Positions 36,827-46,747 are shown, counted from the stretch's first letter. The stretch: DNA of 64,000 nucleotides from Planctomycetaceae bacterium (GCA_002709045.1 PAPJ01000026.1:1-64000), one strand, 5' to 3'. The notes: generated by a model not told the origin, from the letters alone. A program made the numbers and translations.

Positions 36827-37933
36827 TTATTTAACGGGCGTTAATCGGGATTGATGATCAACCTTCATTTTCACTCCGTCTCCCTCTAGAGTGGCCTCCC
36901 ATGTCTCATTGTTATTTATGGTCATTTGGAAGTGATGGCTCTTAAATGCTGAAGTAATCTCTTCCTGCAGTCCCATATCACTAATAGATTTATACAGGCG
37001 TTGTTCGGATCGTTGCAAGGCCTTCTGAGTATGATAAACCGTCATCAACGCGTCGCGCACTTTCAGAGTCGGGTCTGTTGGTAATTGGTCGTTGTATTGT
37101 TTGGCTTTAGTGAACCAGATATACCCCCAGCGTTCTGGTCGGTGCATATCAATAATGCCCTGAGCAGACCAAACCCAGTTATTCTCACGCATGCCTTTGA
37201 CTTTTTGGTATTTTCCGTCAACAATCTGATGCTTCCACTCCACACGTGAAAAATTCATCCGCCAGTGATCACCATCTTCCGGGGGAGATGATTTGTGCGC
37301 ATATTCCTCCAACACCTTCCAGGGGATTGCCACTTCAACACTCCAAAATCGATCCGTGTCAGAAGGGTCATTCAGCGTACCGTTGATATGCACCGAAGTC
37401 TTTAACCCGGGGATCTCCCAGCTGTTATCAGCAGGTCCGCCGTCCTTATATGGTTTTTTCAAAAATAGATCCCAGCCGGTGTTAAGAGCATTCATTTCGA
37501 ATTCATAATACTCATGGTTGTCACCATCAGGATCGATGAAGATTTCAATGTCATTGTCGTGGAAAATGACGCTGTCGTGTTTGGTAAGTGTCCCCCAGAT
37601 ATGAGGTTCTTCCATAAGGCAGCCAAAATATAAATATTTGTTGTCCCATAGGATCTTAAATCGAGTATCAAATCGAGGCTTGGGTTTAACGTCACCTTCA
37701 ATGTCTGAATGAGGCTCTGACCAGCGGGCGTGTTTCCAGGCCCGGTCATCAAGTTTGCCGTCGATTTTGATACGTCCCGCCGCTTTTGTCGCAACATAGT
37801 TTAAGGGTGTAATTTTACGCATCTTTTCCCAGTCTTCTCTGGTGTCGGCTCCTAAAAATGGAGTCGCAAGCAGGCTCAGTAAAAGACTGAAGAGGAGTTT
37901 AGCTGAAGGGGTTGGCATGAAAAGTCCTGTCAA
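36827..37933 (-). CDS. Exported carbohydrate-binding family 9-like protein
   Basis: The 368-residue protein has a signal peptide (SAKLLFSLLLSLLATPFLG; Met6 is a possible start) and then a CBM9-like fold at about residues 55-245. Typical strands are IDGKLDDRAWKHA, RFKILWDNKYLYFGCLMEEP, DNDIEIFIDPDGDNHEYYEFEMN and WSVEVAIPWKVL. The C-terminal 100 residues are helical and unassigned. CBM9-like domains bind reducing sugar ends, but many exported planctomycete copies have no defined ligand. It starts 8 bp after the stop of the transglutaminase-esterase gene upstream, so the two are cotranscribed. Confidence 0.88.
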   Translation of the reverse strand: MTGLFMPTPSAKLLFSLLLSLLATPFLGADTREDWEKMRKITPLNYVATKAAGRIKIDGKLDDRAWKHARWSEPHSDIEGDVKPKPRFDTRFKILWDNKYLYFGCLMEEPHIWGTLTKHDSVIFHDNDIEIFIDPDGDNHEYYEFEMNALNTGWDLFLKKPYKDGGPADNSWEIPGLKTSVHINGTLNDPSDTDRFWSVEVAIPWKVLEEYAHKSSPPEDGDHWRMNFSRVEWKHQIVDGKYQKVKGMRENNWVWSAQGIIDMHRPERWGYIWFTKAKQYNDQLPTDPTLKVRDALMTVYHTQKALQRSEQRLYKSISDMGLQEEITSAFKSHHFQMTINNNETWEATLEGDGVKMKVDHQSRLTPVK

Positions 37934-37941
37934 AGCTGAAT

Positions 37942-40227
37942 TTATGACTGCGGGATGTTAATTTCGATTTCGGCGCTGAATACGGCAGTTGGATCGTGAC
38001 GTTCCTGAAAGGTCTTCTCAATGGTCTCTGTACTTCTGGTGACCTTGTCTCGGAAGAGAACCTTTTCGTTATGGATAACAGTTACATTTTTGTCAAAATT
38101 GATCATCTCGTCGTTTACTCGTATTAGTAATTGAGAAACATCACTATGTTCTATTGTGAATATTTGCCCTTCTCGTTTAACGCGGATCAGGGTTCGCCCC
38201 TTAAGATGTTGCTTATTTACCGCAAGCCAATAGAAACGGTTATGGGTTACATCGTCCTGTCGCCAGACAACCAGATCAGGCGTGCTAATACGGGTATGTT
38301 CTGCCATCCAGGCAACAGCCACTCGATCCTCAAGATCCATCCAGTGCCCCTTACCTTCATGTAGTTTCACGAAATTGATATATCCGTCGGGATCTTTCTT
38401 ATGAAGGTCGGCAAGCATCGCTTTCCACTCCGCAGCTTTCTTATTGCGGTTATACGCACCATCGAGTGCGCCCATATGGAGAGTGAATGGCAGGTTGCGT
38501 AGTCCATCCGGACGCGTTTCATTTGGATGGCCTGCCATCATTGCTGCTGCCGCCAGACGGTCAGCCAGCCGCGGTGCCAATTGATACACACCATCGCCGC
38601 CCGCAGAATATCCCATTATGTAGACCCGGTTAGGGTTGACGCCTTCAAATAACACCATATTTTCAATGATCCGTTGGAAGAAGCCGTCGATATGTCCCTG
38701 ATGCCAGAGGTTCCAGGTGTTAGTGGGTGCACGAGGTACGAAATAAACACCTTCGCCGGGGTTGTAAAGCCGTTTTTGATTCTCGTATTGACCATCGTTT
38801 ACTGCTGCCGGAGCTCCACCTCCACCGTGCATTGAGATGAATAAACTGCGGCCAGCCACAGGTTTCTCTCCGTTGACCTTATACCAGAACGGCATCGACA
38901 ACTCACCGATTTTAAGCACCCTGCTCTGGTGTTCTTTTTGACGCGCTGCTTTTTCCATTTTACTGTATCTGTTCCAGAGCATATTTACATAGGCCCTGGC
39001 AGCTTTGGCTGTCAGCGCGTTGGCTGTCGGTAGTGACTCTGCCGTAAAGCAATTATCAGCCCCGGGTTCGACGGACTCCTGCAGATCCGATGCGGCCGCG
39101 TTGCTGATATTGAAGGTTACAAGCTGGTCTTTACCTTTCGCTTTGACTTTAATTTCTGGAGTCTCCCCAGCTTGAACCGTGTAAAGTTCTCCGACTTTCA
39201 GGGGAACGCTGACATGGTCATTGCGATCAAAACTTTCATCATTGGTATGGCCGCTGTATATTTCCTCACCAGCCTGATTCGTAATCGTAAGTGGAAGTCT
39301 GATTCGGTCAGTCGATCCTTTCCGCATGGCGACAAACATGACCCGTTGTATACCTTCTGGAAGCTCTTCCTTGAGACGAGTGTAACGGTCGGTCACATTA
39401 ACGGCGTATACATAACGAGCGTCCCAGTCCCACACCATGGGAAAGTGAATTGGCGTTTGTTTGTAAGAAGTTGCATAAATTGCATGGATTGGATTATCCC
39501 TCACGGCGGTTGCTGCCCGGCTTGCAAACCAACCTTTGTTGAGATCAGTTCCTGTTGCCTCACAAGCACCCGTGAAATGCCAGCCGTTATCATATACTTC
39601 AACCCAACTGTGGTTTCCCGAGCGATTGGACCAGAGTGGTGTGCCAACGAAGCGTGCCGGTACACCTACTGCTCGACAGGCATCAATTAGTACGACGCTT
39701 AATCCTGAACAGGATGCCATGCCCTGCTCGATCGATTCGCTTGGACTTTGATCTGGTCGCTTGCGTTTGGTCGAGTATTTGACATTCAACTCTTTGAAGA
39801 CATTGTTATTAAGGAGGGCAGCCGCTTCACCAGGCGTCTTGGCGTCCTTAACTAAATCAGCAAATCGTTTGAAAAAGTCGGAACGCCAATCTTCTCTGGT
39901 TTCACTAATACTTGCGTAAGGCAGGATGTCATTGAGAAATACGTCTTTGGGTATTTGGCGATGCCATGGGCTGGATTCCCAGGCGTGGTAGGCGAGTTTA
40001 ACATTCTTTAAGAGGAACTCGGCCTTTAGAGTGGTCAGATCTCTGCCGGGCATATACCGAATCAGGAATTCCATGCCCTCGCGTTGTGCTGGGGTCACTT
40101 TTTTTAGAGCATTTTCCAGTTCGGCGCGATTGTCCTGTGATCGCTCGAGTGAAGACTTTAAGAGATCGTCAGCCTGAACCGATATGGAAAAAAAGATCAG
40201 AATGAATGGCAGCATGTATTGCATCAT
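37942..40227 (-). CDS. Transglutaminase-like domain fused to an esterase (alpha/beta hydrolase) domain
   Basis: The 761-residue exported protein (signal MMQYMLPFILIFFSISVQA) has two enzyme modules. The first, at about residues 85-260, is transglutaminase-like, with catalytic Cys173 (ASCSGLS) and His216 (GNHSWVEVYDNG) visible and the acid not certain. The second, at about 430-660, is a polyhydroxybutyrate-depolymerase or feruloyl-esterase-like alpha/beta hydrolase, with oxyanion segment SMHGGGG, nucleophile GYSAGGDG, acid GALDGAY and histidine GKGHWM. A final beta region of about 90 residues is unassigned. This suggests cleavage or rearrangement of esters and isopeptide-like bonds in one extracellular polymer. 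It lies 8 bp before the CBM9-like gene. Confidence 0.9.
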   Translation of the reverse strand: MMQYMLPFILIFFSISVQADDLLKSSLERSQDNRAELENALKKVTPAQREGMEFLIRYMPGRDLTTLKAEFLLKNVKLAYHAWESSPWHRQIPKDVFLNDILPYASISETREDWRSDFFKRFADLVKDAKTPGEAAALLNNNVFKELNVKYSTKRKRPDQSPSESIEQGMASCSGLSVVLIDACRAVGVPARFVGTPLWSNRSGNHSWVEVYDNGWHFTGACEATGTDLNKGWFASRAATAVRDNPIHAIYATSYKQTPIHFPMVWDWDARYVYAVNVTDRYTRLKEELPEGIQRVMFVAMRKGSTDRIRLPLTITNQAGEEIYSGHTNDESFDRNDHVSVPLKVGELYTVQAGETPEIKVKAKGKDQLVTFNISNAAASDLQESVEPGADNCFTAESLPTANALTAKAARAYVNMLWNRYSKMEKAARQKEHQSRVLKIGELSMPFWYKVNGEKPVAGRSLFISMHGGGGAPAAVNDGQYENQKRLYNPGEGVYFVPRAPTNTWNLWHQGHIDGFFQRIIENMVLFEGVNPNRVYIMGYSAGGDGVYQLAPRLADRLAAAAMMAGHPNETRPDGLRNLPFTLHMGALDGAYNRNKKAAEWKAMLADLHKKDPDGYINFVKLHEGKGHWMDLEDRVAVAWMAEHTRISTPDLVVWRQDDVTHNRFYWLAVNKQHLKGRTLIRVKREGQIFTIEHSDVSQLLIRVNDEMINFDKNVTVIHNEKVLFRDKVTRSTETIEKTFQERHDPTAVFSAEIEINIPQS

Positions 40228-40325
40228 TGGGTATCCGGTTGAAAAAAGCGTGGTTTCATAATTATAGGAGAAAGCAACACAATCTCCTACCAGCCAGTCC
40301 GTTCAATAAACGTACCAACGTAGTG

Positions 40326-42962
40326 CTATTTTGTTCGAAAAGACCGGGAGTTTACGATTCCCAAAACAAGAGTCCGGAAACCATTGCCTGATTTACGAGT
40401 CGCCTGAACAAGCAATTGAAGTTCGGCAATCTCGGCATAGCTTGGGTGACGACCGGTAGCATATTCCGTTAGTTTTTTCGCCAGACAAAGAGAAAACAGA
40501 TCGATGTTTTTGACAATGTACCGTTTCAGATCTTTGATGTCGGCCAATGGAGTTCCGTCTTTGTAAGTTCCAGCCGGATCAATTGCCAGACCTGCGACCA
40601 CAACAGGTTTGCCCTGTTCATTTTCGGTTAGGAGAGGATAATTTTTTCGATAACGACCAACCGGATCAAAATTTTCAAGCACAAAGCCAATAGGGTCAAT
40701 ACTACGATGACAGGAGGCACATGCTGAGTCAGCACGATGAGCAGCAAGAACCTCCCGAATGGTTTTCGCATTCGCGGTGTCAGGAGTGATGGCCGGCACA
40801 TTGTCCGGTGGTTCGGGCGGAGCATCGTCGAGGATGTTTTCTAACACCCAAACGCCCCGTGTGACGGGCAATGTGTCAACTCCATTAGCTGTGGCCATCA
40901 GAACACTGGCTTGCCCGAGAACTCCTCCATAGGGTGAGCCCTCAGGAAATTGAATTCGTTTGAAGTTGCCTTTAATATTCTCGAGGCCATAGATCTGAGT
41001 GGCCAGACGCTCATTGGCAAAGGTGAAATCGGCAGAAATAAATGTCTCGATGGATAGATTCCTGTCGAGGATATGTCGAAAGAAACGTTCCGACTCTGTC
41101 ACCATGGCTTCATGGTCGGATTCCTTAAAATCGCTGATGAGTCGTGCGTCTGGCATAATGTCAGCCAAGTCCTGGATACCTAACCACTGGCCGACAAACT
41201 GAGAAACGAACTGGCTGGCCTGAGAGCTTGTAAGTAGGCGTTCAGCCTGAGCGGTCAAAAGTTCGGGTTGTTCGAGTTGTGACTGAGTTGCCGCCCGCAG
41301 CAGTTCAGCATCCGGTGGTGCATTGGTTAGAAAAAAGGCGAGTCTTGTTGCCAGGTCGTAATTATCCAGCGCACCGGTCTGGTGTCCCCGGTATAGAAAA
41401 TGAGGAGACATCAGTGAAGTTCGAATCCCCAGATGAATGCCCTTGAGGACACTGCCACTCCTGCTAATCTCGCTCGATGTAATCCGTGTAAAGTACAATA
41501 CGTCCTGTTCGGCCACTGGTCGACGGAATAACTTTGACAGGTAACGGTAATAGAAACTGGTTAGTTTCTTATCAAGGACCGGGTCCTCAATCGCGTTGGG
41601 CTCAGCAAGGGGTCCCAGAAATTGTTTTGTCTGAGTTTCCTGTGAAATCTGCTCCGGAGTTTTGATGATCTTCAGTGGGCCTTCGATAGTAATGGCGTGT
41701 AACTCTAAAGCAGGTCCTTCCTCGTAAAACTGAAAGATCATTGTCTCCCCATAGTTGCCCGGATTGCCGGACAACGTCTTTGCAAGTTTAGCAACGGCCT
41801 CCTCGGAAGTATCCACAGAAGCCAGATCCAGAGTATCACTGTCGCGAATCGCTTTAACACGCGACCAGCCCAGGCCTCCACGGCCCCCATTGGTTTGGGG
41901 GGATTGTTTCCAACCGGCATAGAGTCGCGGGTCGGACTCAAACATTTTCAGAGTAAGGGTTTCCAGACGCTTTTTATCCCCCGGAACAGGCCCGTTGGCG
42001 AAATAGAATACCGGAGTTTCCTGGGGGTAGAGCTCGGCAGTAAACTCAAAATCCTGTGGTTCGTCTTTAGTCACATCAAAAGTCGTCAGCAAACGCTGAT
42101 TAAGTACCGGTTCGCTGTCTTTGCCATTGAGGCTGCGGGCGCGAACTTCTAATTTCATGGGGCCTGAAAAAGATCCGAAGGCTTTGTTTTGCGAAAGTAA
42201 CTGTGAAGCGCTAATTCGAATGCGGTAAGTACCTGCATGTCGGGCCTCCCACTTTTCCGGCCAAGTGGTGCTGCGAAAGAGAACATTCCAGTCAAACGCC
42301 AAACGCATGGCTCCGTCAATAACTGCGCCGGATGAGTAACTGATGACTAAGTCCTTGGCGTTTAATTCAGTGGTGGTTTTAATCGGCGGCTTGGTGGCAG
42401 GGGGAATCAGTCTGTCGGCGATTTCAATAGCGCTGTTAAAATAAGCCTCCATCAACGGCGCTGACACCACTAAGCCTCTGGCCGAATTATCAAATCCATG
42501 TTCGACCCGATCCTCGGGAAAACTGTTAGGTAACTCGTAGTTGAAATTAAAAACTGAGTTAATAGAAGAGATATATTCACTACGACTTAATCTCCGCAGT
42601 AACGTACCTCCAAATCCGGTTTTCTCAGTAAGTCCCTGCTGCAGGATCATGCTGGCCGATTGACGTTCATTTGCGGTAGGTTGTTGCGCATCGCCGGGAG
42701 GCATTTGGCCATTTATGATTACCTTCAACGCACGTTGTAAACGATCAGAGTCATCAAGCCCCAGCTTTGCCTGCGTAGCCAGACGATCAATATCATCAAA
42801 AGCAAGGCCGTTGGCAGCATCTTTCCCGCTATGACATGAGAGGCAGTGAGTATGAAAGAAAAGCCGTGGAATCCCGCTGTCCGGGGTATCTTCGGTCGAT
42901 AAAACCGAATCAGCAAATATGCTGAAGACAATCAAGAGAGTGACTAGTTGAAAGTGTCGCAT
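40326..42962 (-). CDS. DUF1587/1595/1592/1588/1585 planctomycete cytochrome-domain protein
   Basis: The 878-residue protein has a Sec signal and an N-terminal CLSCHSGK haem site near residue 40. DUF1587 follows (RRLSRSEYISSINSVF, about 120-185), then an extra beta-rich segment at about residues 200-440, DUF1595 (about 445-515) and DUF1592 (YDLATRLAFFLTNAPPDAELL). DUF1588 has GGVLGQASVLMATANGVDTL, RGVWVLENILDDAPPEPP and CASCHRSIDPIGF, the second haem site. DUF1585 closes the protein (AKKLTEYATGRHPSYAE). It is the middle-sized member of the three copies here. In this pair the DUF1552 gene comes first (30 bp upstream), the reverse of the other two pairs. Confidence 0.93.
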   Translation of the reverse strand: MRHFQLVTLLIVFSIFADSVLSTEDTPDSGIPRLFFHTHCLSCHSGKDAANGLAFDDIDRLATQAKLGLDDSDRLQRALKVIINGQMPPGDAQQPTANERQSASMILQQGLTEKTGFGGTLLRRLSRSEYISSINSVFNFNYELPNSFPEDRVEHGFDNSARGLVVSAPLMEAYFNSAIEIADRLIPPATKPPIKTTTELNAKDLVISYSSGAVIDGAMRLAFDWNVLFRSTTWPEKWEARHAGTYRIRISASQLLSQNKAFGSFSGPMKLEVRARSLNGKDSEPVLNQRLLTTFDVTKDEPQDFEFTAELYPQETPVFYFANGPVPGDKKRLETLTLKMFESDPRLYAGWKQSPQTNGGRGGLGWSRVKAIRDSDTLDLASVDTSEEAVAKLAKTLSGNPGNYGETMIFQFYEEGPALELHAITIEGPLKIIKTPEQISQETQTKQFLGPLAEPNAIEDPVLDKKLTSFYYRYLSKLFRRPVAEQDVLYFTRITSSEISRSGSVLKGIHLGIRTSLMSPHFLYRGHQTGALDNYDLATRLAFFLTNAPPDAELLRAATQSQLEQPELLTAQAERLLTSSQASQFVSQFVGQWLGIQDLADIMPDARLISDFKESDHEAMVTESERFFRHILDRNLSIETFISADFTFANERLATQIYGLENIKGNFKRIQFPEGSPYGGVLGQASVLMATANGVDTLPVTRGVWVLENILDDAPPEPPDNVPAITPDTANAKTIREVLAAHRADSACASCHRSIDPIGFVLENFDPVGRYRKNYPLLTENEQGKPVVVAGLAIDPAGTYKDGTPLADIKDLKRYIVKNIDLFSLCLAKKLTEYATGRHPSYAEIAELQLLVQATRKSGNGFRTLVLGIVNSRSFRTK

Positions 42963-42992
42963 GACGCTATTCGAAATCGATCCAACTCATTC

Positions 42993-44249
42993 CTAAAGCA
43001 AGTGCTGATTTAGATTGTTTCGGGCATTTGAAAATGTACTTTCTTCCAGCCCCAGTTGTTGCATCATGGTGATATAAAGATCACCAAGCAAGGCCGAGTC
43101 GTTTTTCGGGTCAAATGCCAGATGCTGCCCGTGCCTGAGTCCGCCACCGGCAACCAGTGTAGGTAGGTTGCGATTTGAATGGCGACTTGAATCTCCCATG
43201 CCTGTTCCCAATAGAACTAATGTGGAGTCCAGTAGTGGCTGGTTGTTGGCATCTGTTTTATGTTTCAGCTGTTCCAGGAACCGTGCAAACGAGCGAATAT
43301 GTTCTAGTTCAACTCGAACAAGGTCCCGAATCTTATCCTGATCATTCCCGTGGTGACTTAGAGCATGATACCCGGCTCTAAGTGTTCTTCCGTCTAAGGT
43401 GAAGACCTGCCCCAGACCTCCGATGTTCATCGTGATGACACGCGACGAATCGCTCTGTAATGCTAATGCCATCAGATCATACATCACGTTTTCACATTCG
43501 AGCATCAGCGTCGGAGCAATTGGATCATACTCAGGCATCGCGTAGTCAACTTTAGCCACAGGAGAAGCAAGGTGTTCACGTTGTTTCGCAACACGTTGCT
43601 CCACATCGCGTAAGGCACTGAAGTATTCTTCAAGTTTCTGCTGATCGTTTTTGCTAACACGACGCTGGAGTTGTTGGGCCTGTTCTTTGACACTGTCGAG
43701 AGCACTCTGACCTGAGTCCAGCAAATAATCCAGTCGTTGTCTGTCACCCGGCGATGAAAAGAGTTTTTTATAGAGTACACTCGGACGTTCAATCATCGGC
43801 AAGGCGATACCAGTCTTCGTGAAGTTCATTGGCCGACTAACTTTGCCGGCACTAACCTGAAGTGATTCAAATCTGGATTCTTTACAGATACGGGGAGCAG
43901 TAATCTGGTCGAGTGTGATTTTGTTGTTTTTTTGCCCCGCCAAAAAAGTACTCCAGTTACCGTGCCCATTACCGGCTCGGTGGTCCAGCCCCGAAAGTAC
44001 CGTAAAATCTTTACGGAGATGGTCAATTGGTTTGAGAAGTTCGCTGGCCTCATAATCAAACCCGTTTTGCTGCGGATAAAAGGACTTTTGGTGGAATCCC
44101 AGATAGGTGCCTACACATACAAGGCGTTGTGCAACAGGCGTATTCGCCTCATTCGCCTTGCCATCAACTGATTCAAGCATTGGCAGTGCCAGAGAAACTC
44201 CGGTCGCCTGAAGGAAGTTACGACGTGAATTACAGATGTTTGACATCAC
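42993..44249 (-). CDS. DUF1552 (HXXSHH) protein, Tat-exported, intact motif
   Basis: The 418-residue protein begins with a twin-arginine signal (NSRRNFLQATGVSLALPML). It shows the DUF1552 features KPIDHLRKDFTVLSGLDH, NGHGNWSTFLAG, DQITAPRI, and the name-giving motif HALSHHG complete. The C-terminal segment LLGTGMGDSSRHSNRNLPTLVAGG is typical. It precedes the DUF1592-type gene at 40326 by 30 bp and faces the plus-strand DUF1501 gene at 44345 across a 95-bp AT-rich region that probably holds divergent promoters. Its function is unknown, as for the whole family. Confidence 0.93.
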   Translation of the reverse strand: MMSNICNSRRNFLQATGVSLALPMLESVDGKANEANTPVAQRLVCVGTYLGFHQKSFYPQQNGFDYEASELLKPIDHLRKDFTVLSGLDHRAGNGHGNWSTFLAGQKNNKITLDQITAPRICKESRFESLQVSAGKVSRPMNFTKTGIALPMIERPSVLYKKLFSSPGDRQRLDYLLDSGQSALDSVKEQAQQLQRRVSKNDQQKLEEYFSALRDVEQRVAKQREHLASPVAKVDYAMPEYDPIAPTLMLECENVMYDLMALALQSDSSRVITMNIGGLGQVFTLDGRTLRAGYHALSHHGNDQDKIRDLVRVELEHIRSFARFLEQLKHKTDANNQPLLDSTLVLLGTGMGDSSRHSNRNLPTLVAGGGLRHGQHLAFDPKNDSALLGDLYITMMQQLGLEESTFSNARNNLNQHLL

Positions 44250-44344
44250 AAATGTTATAGAGTTAGGGAGTGATTTGTTGATAATATAGATATAACAGTA
44301 TTATCGGTAAAAAATAAGTTTTCGTCTATCCGAAGAATAAGCAG

Positions 44345-45736
44345 ATGCTGAATATCAATGCACGGACCAAATTGAAGCGTCGAAGTCTTTTACAGGTTGG
44401 CACGGCCGGAATCACCGGGCTGTCCCTGTCCAGTATGCTGGCTACCCGGGCCTCTGCCAGCCAGGCTGAATTCGTAAAAGATCGCAGCGTCGTAGTCCTC
44501 AATTTACAGGGAGGGCCAACGCAGTTTGAAACGTTTGATCCTAAAATGGAAGCGCCGTCAGAAATCCGCTCCATTTTTGGACAAATTCGCACTTCACTTC
44601 CGGGTGTTTATTTTGGTGCTCAATTTCCTCAGATTGCCCGGCATGCACACCGCATGACAGTGGTACGTTCCTATCGCCATGGAATTTCGAGCCATGGCCC
44701 TGCAGCATATCACGTGATGGCCGGTGGAAATTCCACTGGTGCTCAGATGGGATCGGTTTACACGCGCGCCGGAGGACTAACCAATCCTGCAACTGGTATG
44801 CCAAGAAATATGGTCGTTACCGCCGAAGGTGTTGGTGCGGATTACAAGGGTGTTTATGCGTCGGTTGATCGTGTTTCGCAAACAGGTACACTGCCTCTCA
44901 GTTACAAGCCTTTTAATCTTGGTGGCGGGGGTGAACTGGTCGATAATATGAAGCTTTCGTTGGATCCCACTCGTCTAGACGATCGACGTGGTTTATTGAG
45001 CGAGCTTGATAGTCTCAAACACAGGGCTGATAAGGGAGGTTTGTTAAAGAGTGCTGATAAGTTTCAGCAGCAGGCCTTCGATGTATTAATGAAGGGGGTC
45101 TCACAGGCATTTGAACTGCAACAGGAAGATCCTGATTTGATTGCCCGCTATGACACCGCTGCTTTTGCATCCAAGCCTGATGTGATGGCCCGAAACGAAT
45201 ATGCAAAGCAATTTACGCCGATTGCTCTGGGGAAACAAATGTTGATGGCTCGCCGCCTTTGCGAAGCTGGTTGTGGTTTTGTTACGGTTTGTTGTGGTGG
45301 CTGGGATATGCATGGCGGGGGTAAAGAGTTCACGATGGTTGACGGGCTAAATACCCTGACACCGGCTGTTGACCGCGCGGTATCGGCGTTCATCGAAGAT
45401 GTGCATCAACGCGGCCTGCAGGATAAGATTCTGCTGGTGATCACAGGAGAATTTGGACGCACGCCGCGGATCAATAAGAACGGAGGACGCGATCATTGGG
45501 GTAATCTATGCCCGATCGTGTTTGTAGGCGGTGGCCTTCCAATGGGACAGGTGATTGGGCAGTCCGACAAACATGGCGGAGAACCTGCGTCAGATCCGAT
45601 TTCCAGTTCCAATGTGCTGGCAACAATCATGCACTATCTCTTTGATGTGGGTGAGTTGCGGGTGCAGACCGGTATTCCGAAGGAAGTTGAGTCTCTGATT
45701 GTCGATGGCTCACCAATTTCTCAGCTCATTAGCTAG
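44345..45736 (+). CDS. DUF1501 protein, Tat-exported
   Basis: The 463-residue protein has a twin-arginine signal (KRRSLLQVGTAGITGLSLSS) and the family motifs VVLNLQGGPTQFETFDPK, HGISSHGPAAYHVMAGG, LMARRLCEAG, GEFGRTPRIN and GRDHWG. In contrast to the copies at 6563, 30186 and 59951, its C-terminus is short and lacks the GRDxRLTDVHG end, so it belongs to a second subgroup together with the genes at 49187 and 55988. No PSD1-type partner is adjacent. The next gene on the strand is a ThuA-like protein after 101 bp. Function unknown. Confidence 0.92.
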   Translation: MLNINARTKLKRRSLLQVGTAGITGLSLSSMLATRASASQAEFVKDRSVVVLNLQGGPTQFETFDPKMEAPSEIRSIFGQIRTSLPGVYFGAQFPQIARHAHRMTVVRSYRHGISSHGPAAYHVMAGGNSTGAQMGSVYTRAGGLTNPATGMPRNMVVTAEGVGADYKGVYASVDRVSQTGTLPLSYKPFNLGGGGELVDNMKLSLDPTRLDDRRGLLSELDSLKHRADKGGLLKSADKFQQQAFDVLMKGVSQAFELQQEDPDLIARYDTAAFASKPDVMARNEYAKQFTPIALGKQMLMARRLCEAGCGFVTVCCGGWDMHGGGKEFTMVDGLNTLTPAVDRAVSAFIEDVHQRGLQDKILLVITGEFGRTPRINKNGGRDHWGNLCPIVFVGGGLPMGQVIGQSDKHGGEPASDPISSSNVLATIMHYLFDVGELRVQTGIPKEVESLIVDGSPISQLIS

Positions 45737-45837
45737 ACTTTTGCCGGCCCCGGCGATTTTAGCGATCGGACCTTTTAAGTGGCGTCCGCGGTACGCCTGC
45801 TCTAGAATTACGGTTAGCCCGGTATACTGATTTTTAG

Positions 45838-46722
45838 ATGCGGAATATTTCGATGAAACGGCAACTGAGACTGCTGATCGTGCTACTGTTGATATCCCTG
45901 CAGGGAGAATGTTGTGTAGCTAACCATGTCCTGATTGTAGTTGGTCCGGATAATCACGGCCCTGGTTCTCATGAACCAATAGCCGGAGCCAGACTGCTGA
46001 AGCACTGTATTGAAAAACTGCAGGAACCTAGCGGAAATACAGCCGAAGTGGTTGATCGTTGGCCAACTAAAGAACAGCAGCAAAAAGCCGCTACGGTTGT
46101 CTTTCTGGGAGACACCTTTCCGGCGAATAGATTTGAAAATGTCTCCCGTAATCTGGCTGATCTGCATCGGATGATGAATCGCGGATGTGGGATTGTATGT
46201 ATCCATTATGCCACCGGTCTCAAAAAAGAAGATGTTAGCGCTAGTGGTGAACATCCCCTTCTAGGATGGATGGGTGGATATTTTGCCAATCCCGGTAGTA
46301 TGCACCATGTCTCTTATGCAAGAGTGTTTGACAAGGCACGTATTACTCCTGGTCAGGCAGAACACCCGGTTTTGCGAGGATGGAAAGAATTTGTCATTCG
46401 CGATGAACCTTACGGCAACAATTATTTTGGGCCAAATGAGAACAAGCCAGCTCCCAATGTTACTATTCTGGCTACATCTATGCAGCCACCCGAAGCGCCA
46501 AAGCGGGAAGCCGTTGCCTGGTGTGTTCAGCGTGCCGATAAGGGGCGTGGTTTTGGAATCGTCATGCCTCACTTCTATAAAAACTGGGCCAATCACGACC
46601 TGCGAACATTTGTGCTTAATGGAATTCTGTGGACTGCCGGCATTGAAATACCTAAAAATGGTGTCAATAGTAGCACGCCCGACCTTAAGGCATTTGGAGC
46701 AAAATCAGTCGAGCCAAAATAG
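45838..46722 (+). CDS. ThuA-like protein, exported
   Basis: The 294-residue protein (289 from the second Met, MKRQLRLLIVLLLISLQGE, which gives the better signal) matches ThuA-like proteins, which have a class I glutamine-amidotransferase-type fold. Typical segments are VLIVVGPDNHGPGSHE, VVFLGDTF, GIVCIHYATGL and EHPVLRGWKEFVIRDEPYGNNYF. The family is linked to sugar (trehalose, glucoside) metabolism, but the chemistry is not settled. It lies 101 bp after a DUF1501 gene and 25 bp before the flavin monooxygenase gene. A link to sugar breakdown in this cluster is possible. Confidence 0.9.
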   Translation: MRNISMKRQLRLLIVLLLISLQGECCVANHVLIVVGPDNHGPGSHEPIAGARLLKHCIEKLQEPSGNTAEVVDRWPTKEQQQKAATVVFLGDTFPANRFENVSRNLADLHRMMNRGCGIVCIHYATGLKKEDVSASGEHPLLGWMGGYFANPGSMHHVSYARVFDKARITPGQAEHPVLRGWKEFVIRDEPYGNNYFGPNENKPAPNVTILATSMQPPEAPKREAVAWCVQRADKGRGFGIVMPHFYKNWANHDLRTFVLNGILWTAGIEIPKNGVNSSTPDLKAFGAKSVEPK

Positions 46723-46747
46723 TTATTAAGTAACGAGAAACATTATT

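Noticed and set aside
44250..44344. Sigma-70-like promoter (TTGTTG and TATTAT) between the divergent genes
   Set aside because: Spacing is 18 bp and the boxes match poorly; AT-rich intergenic DNA gives such matches often, so I did not list it as a feature.
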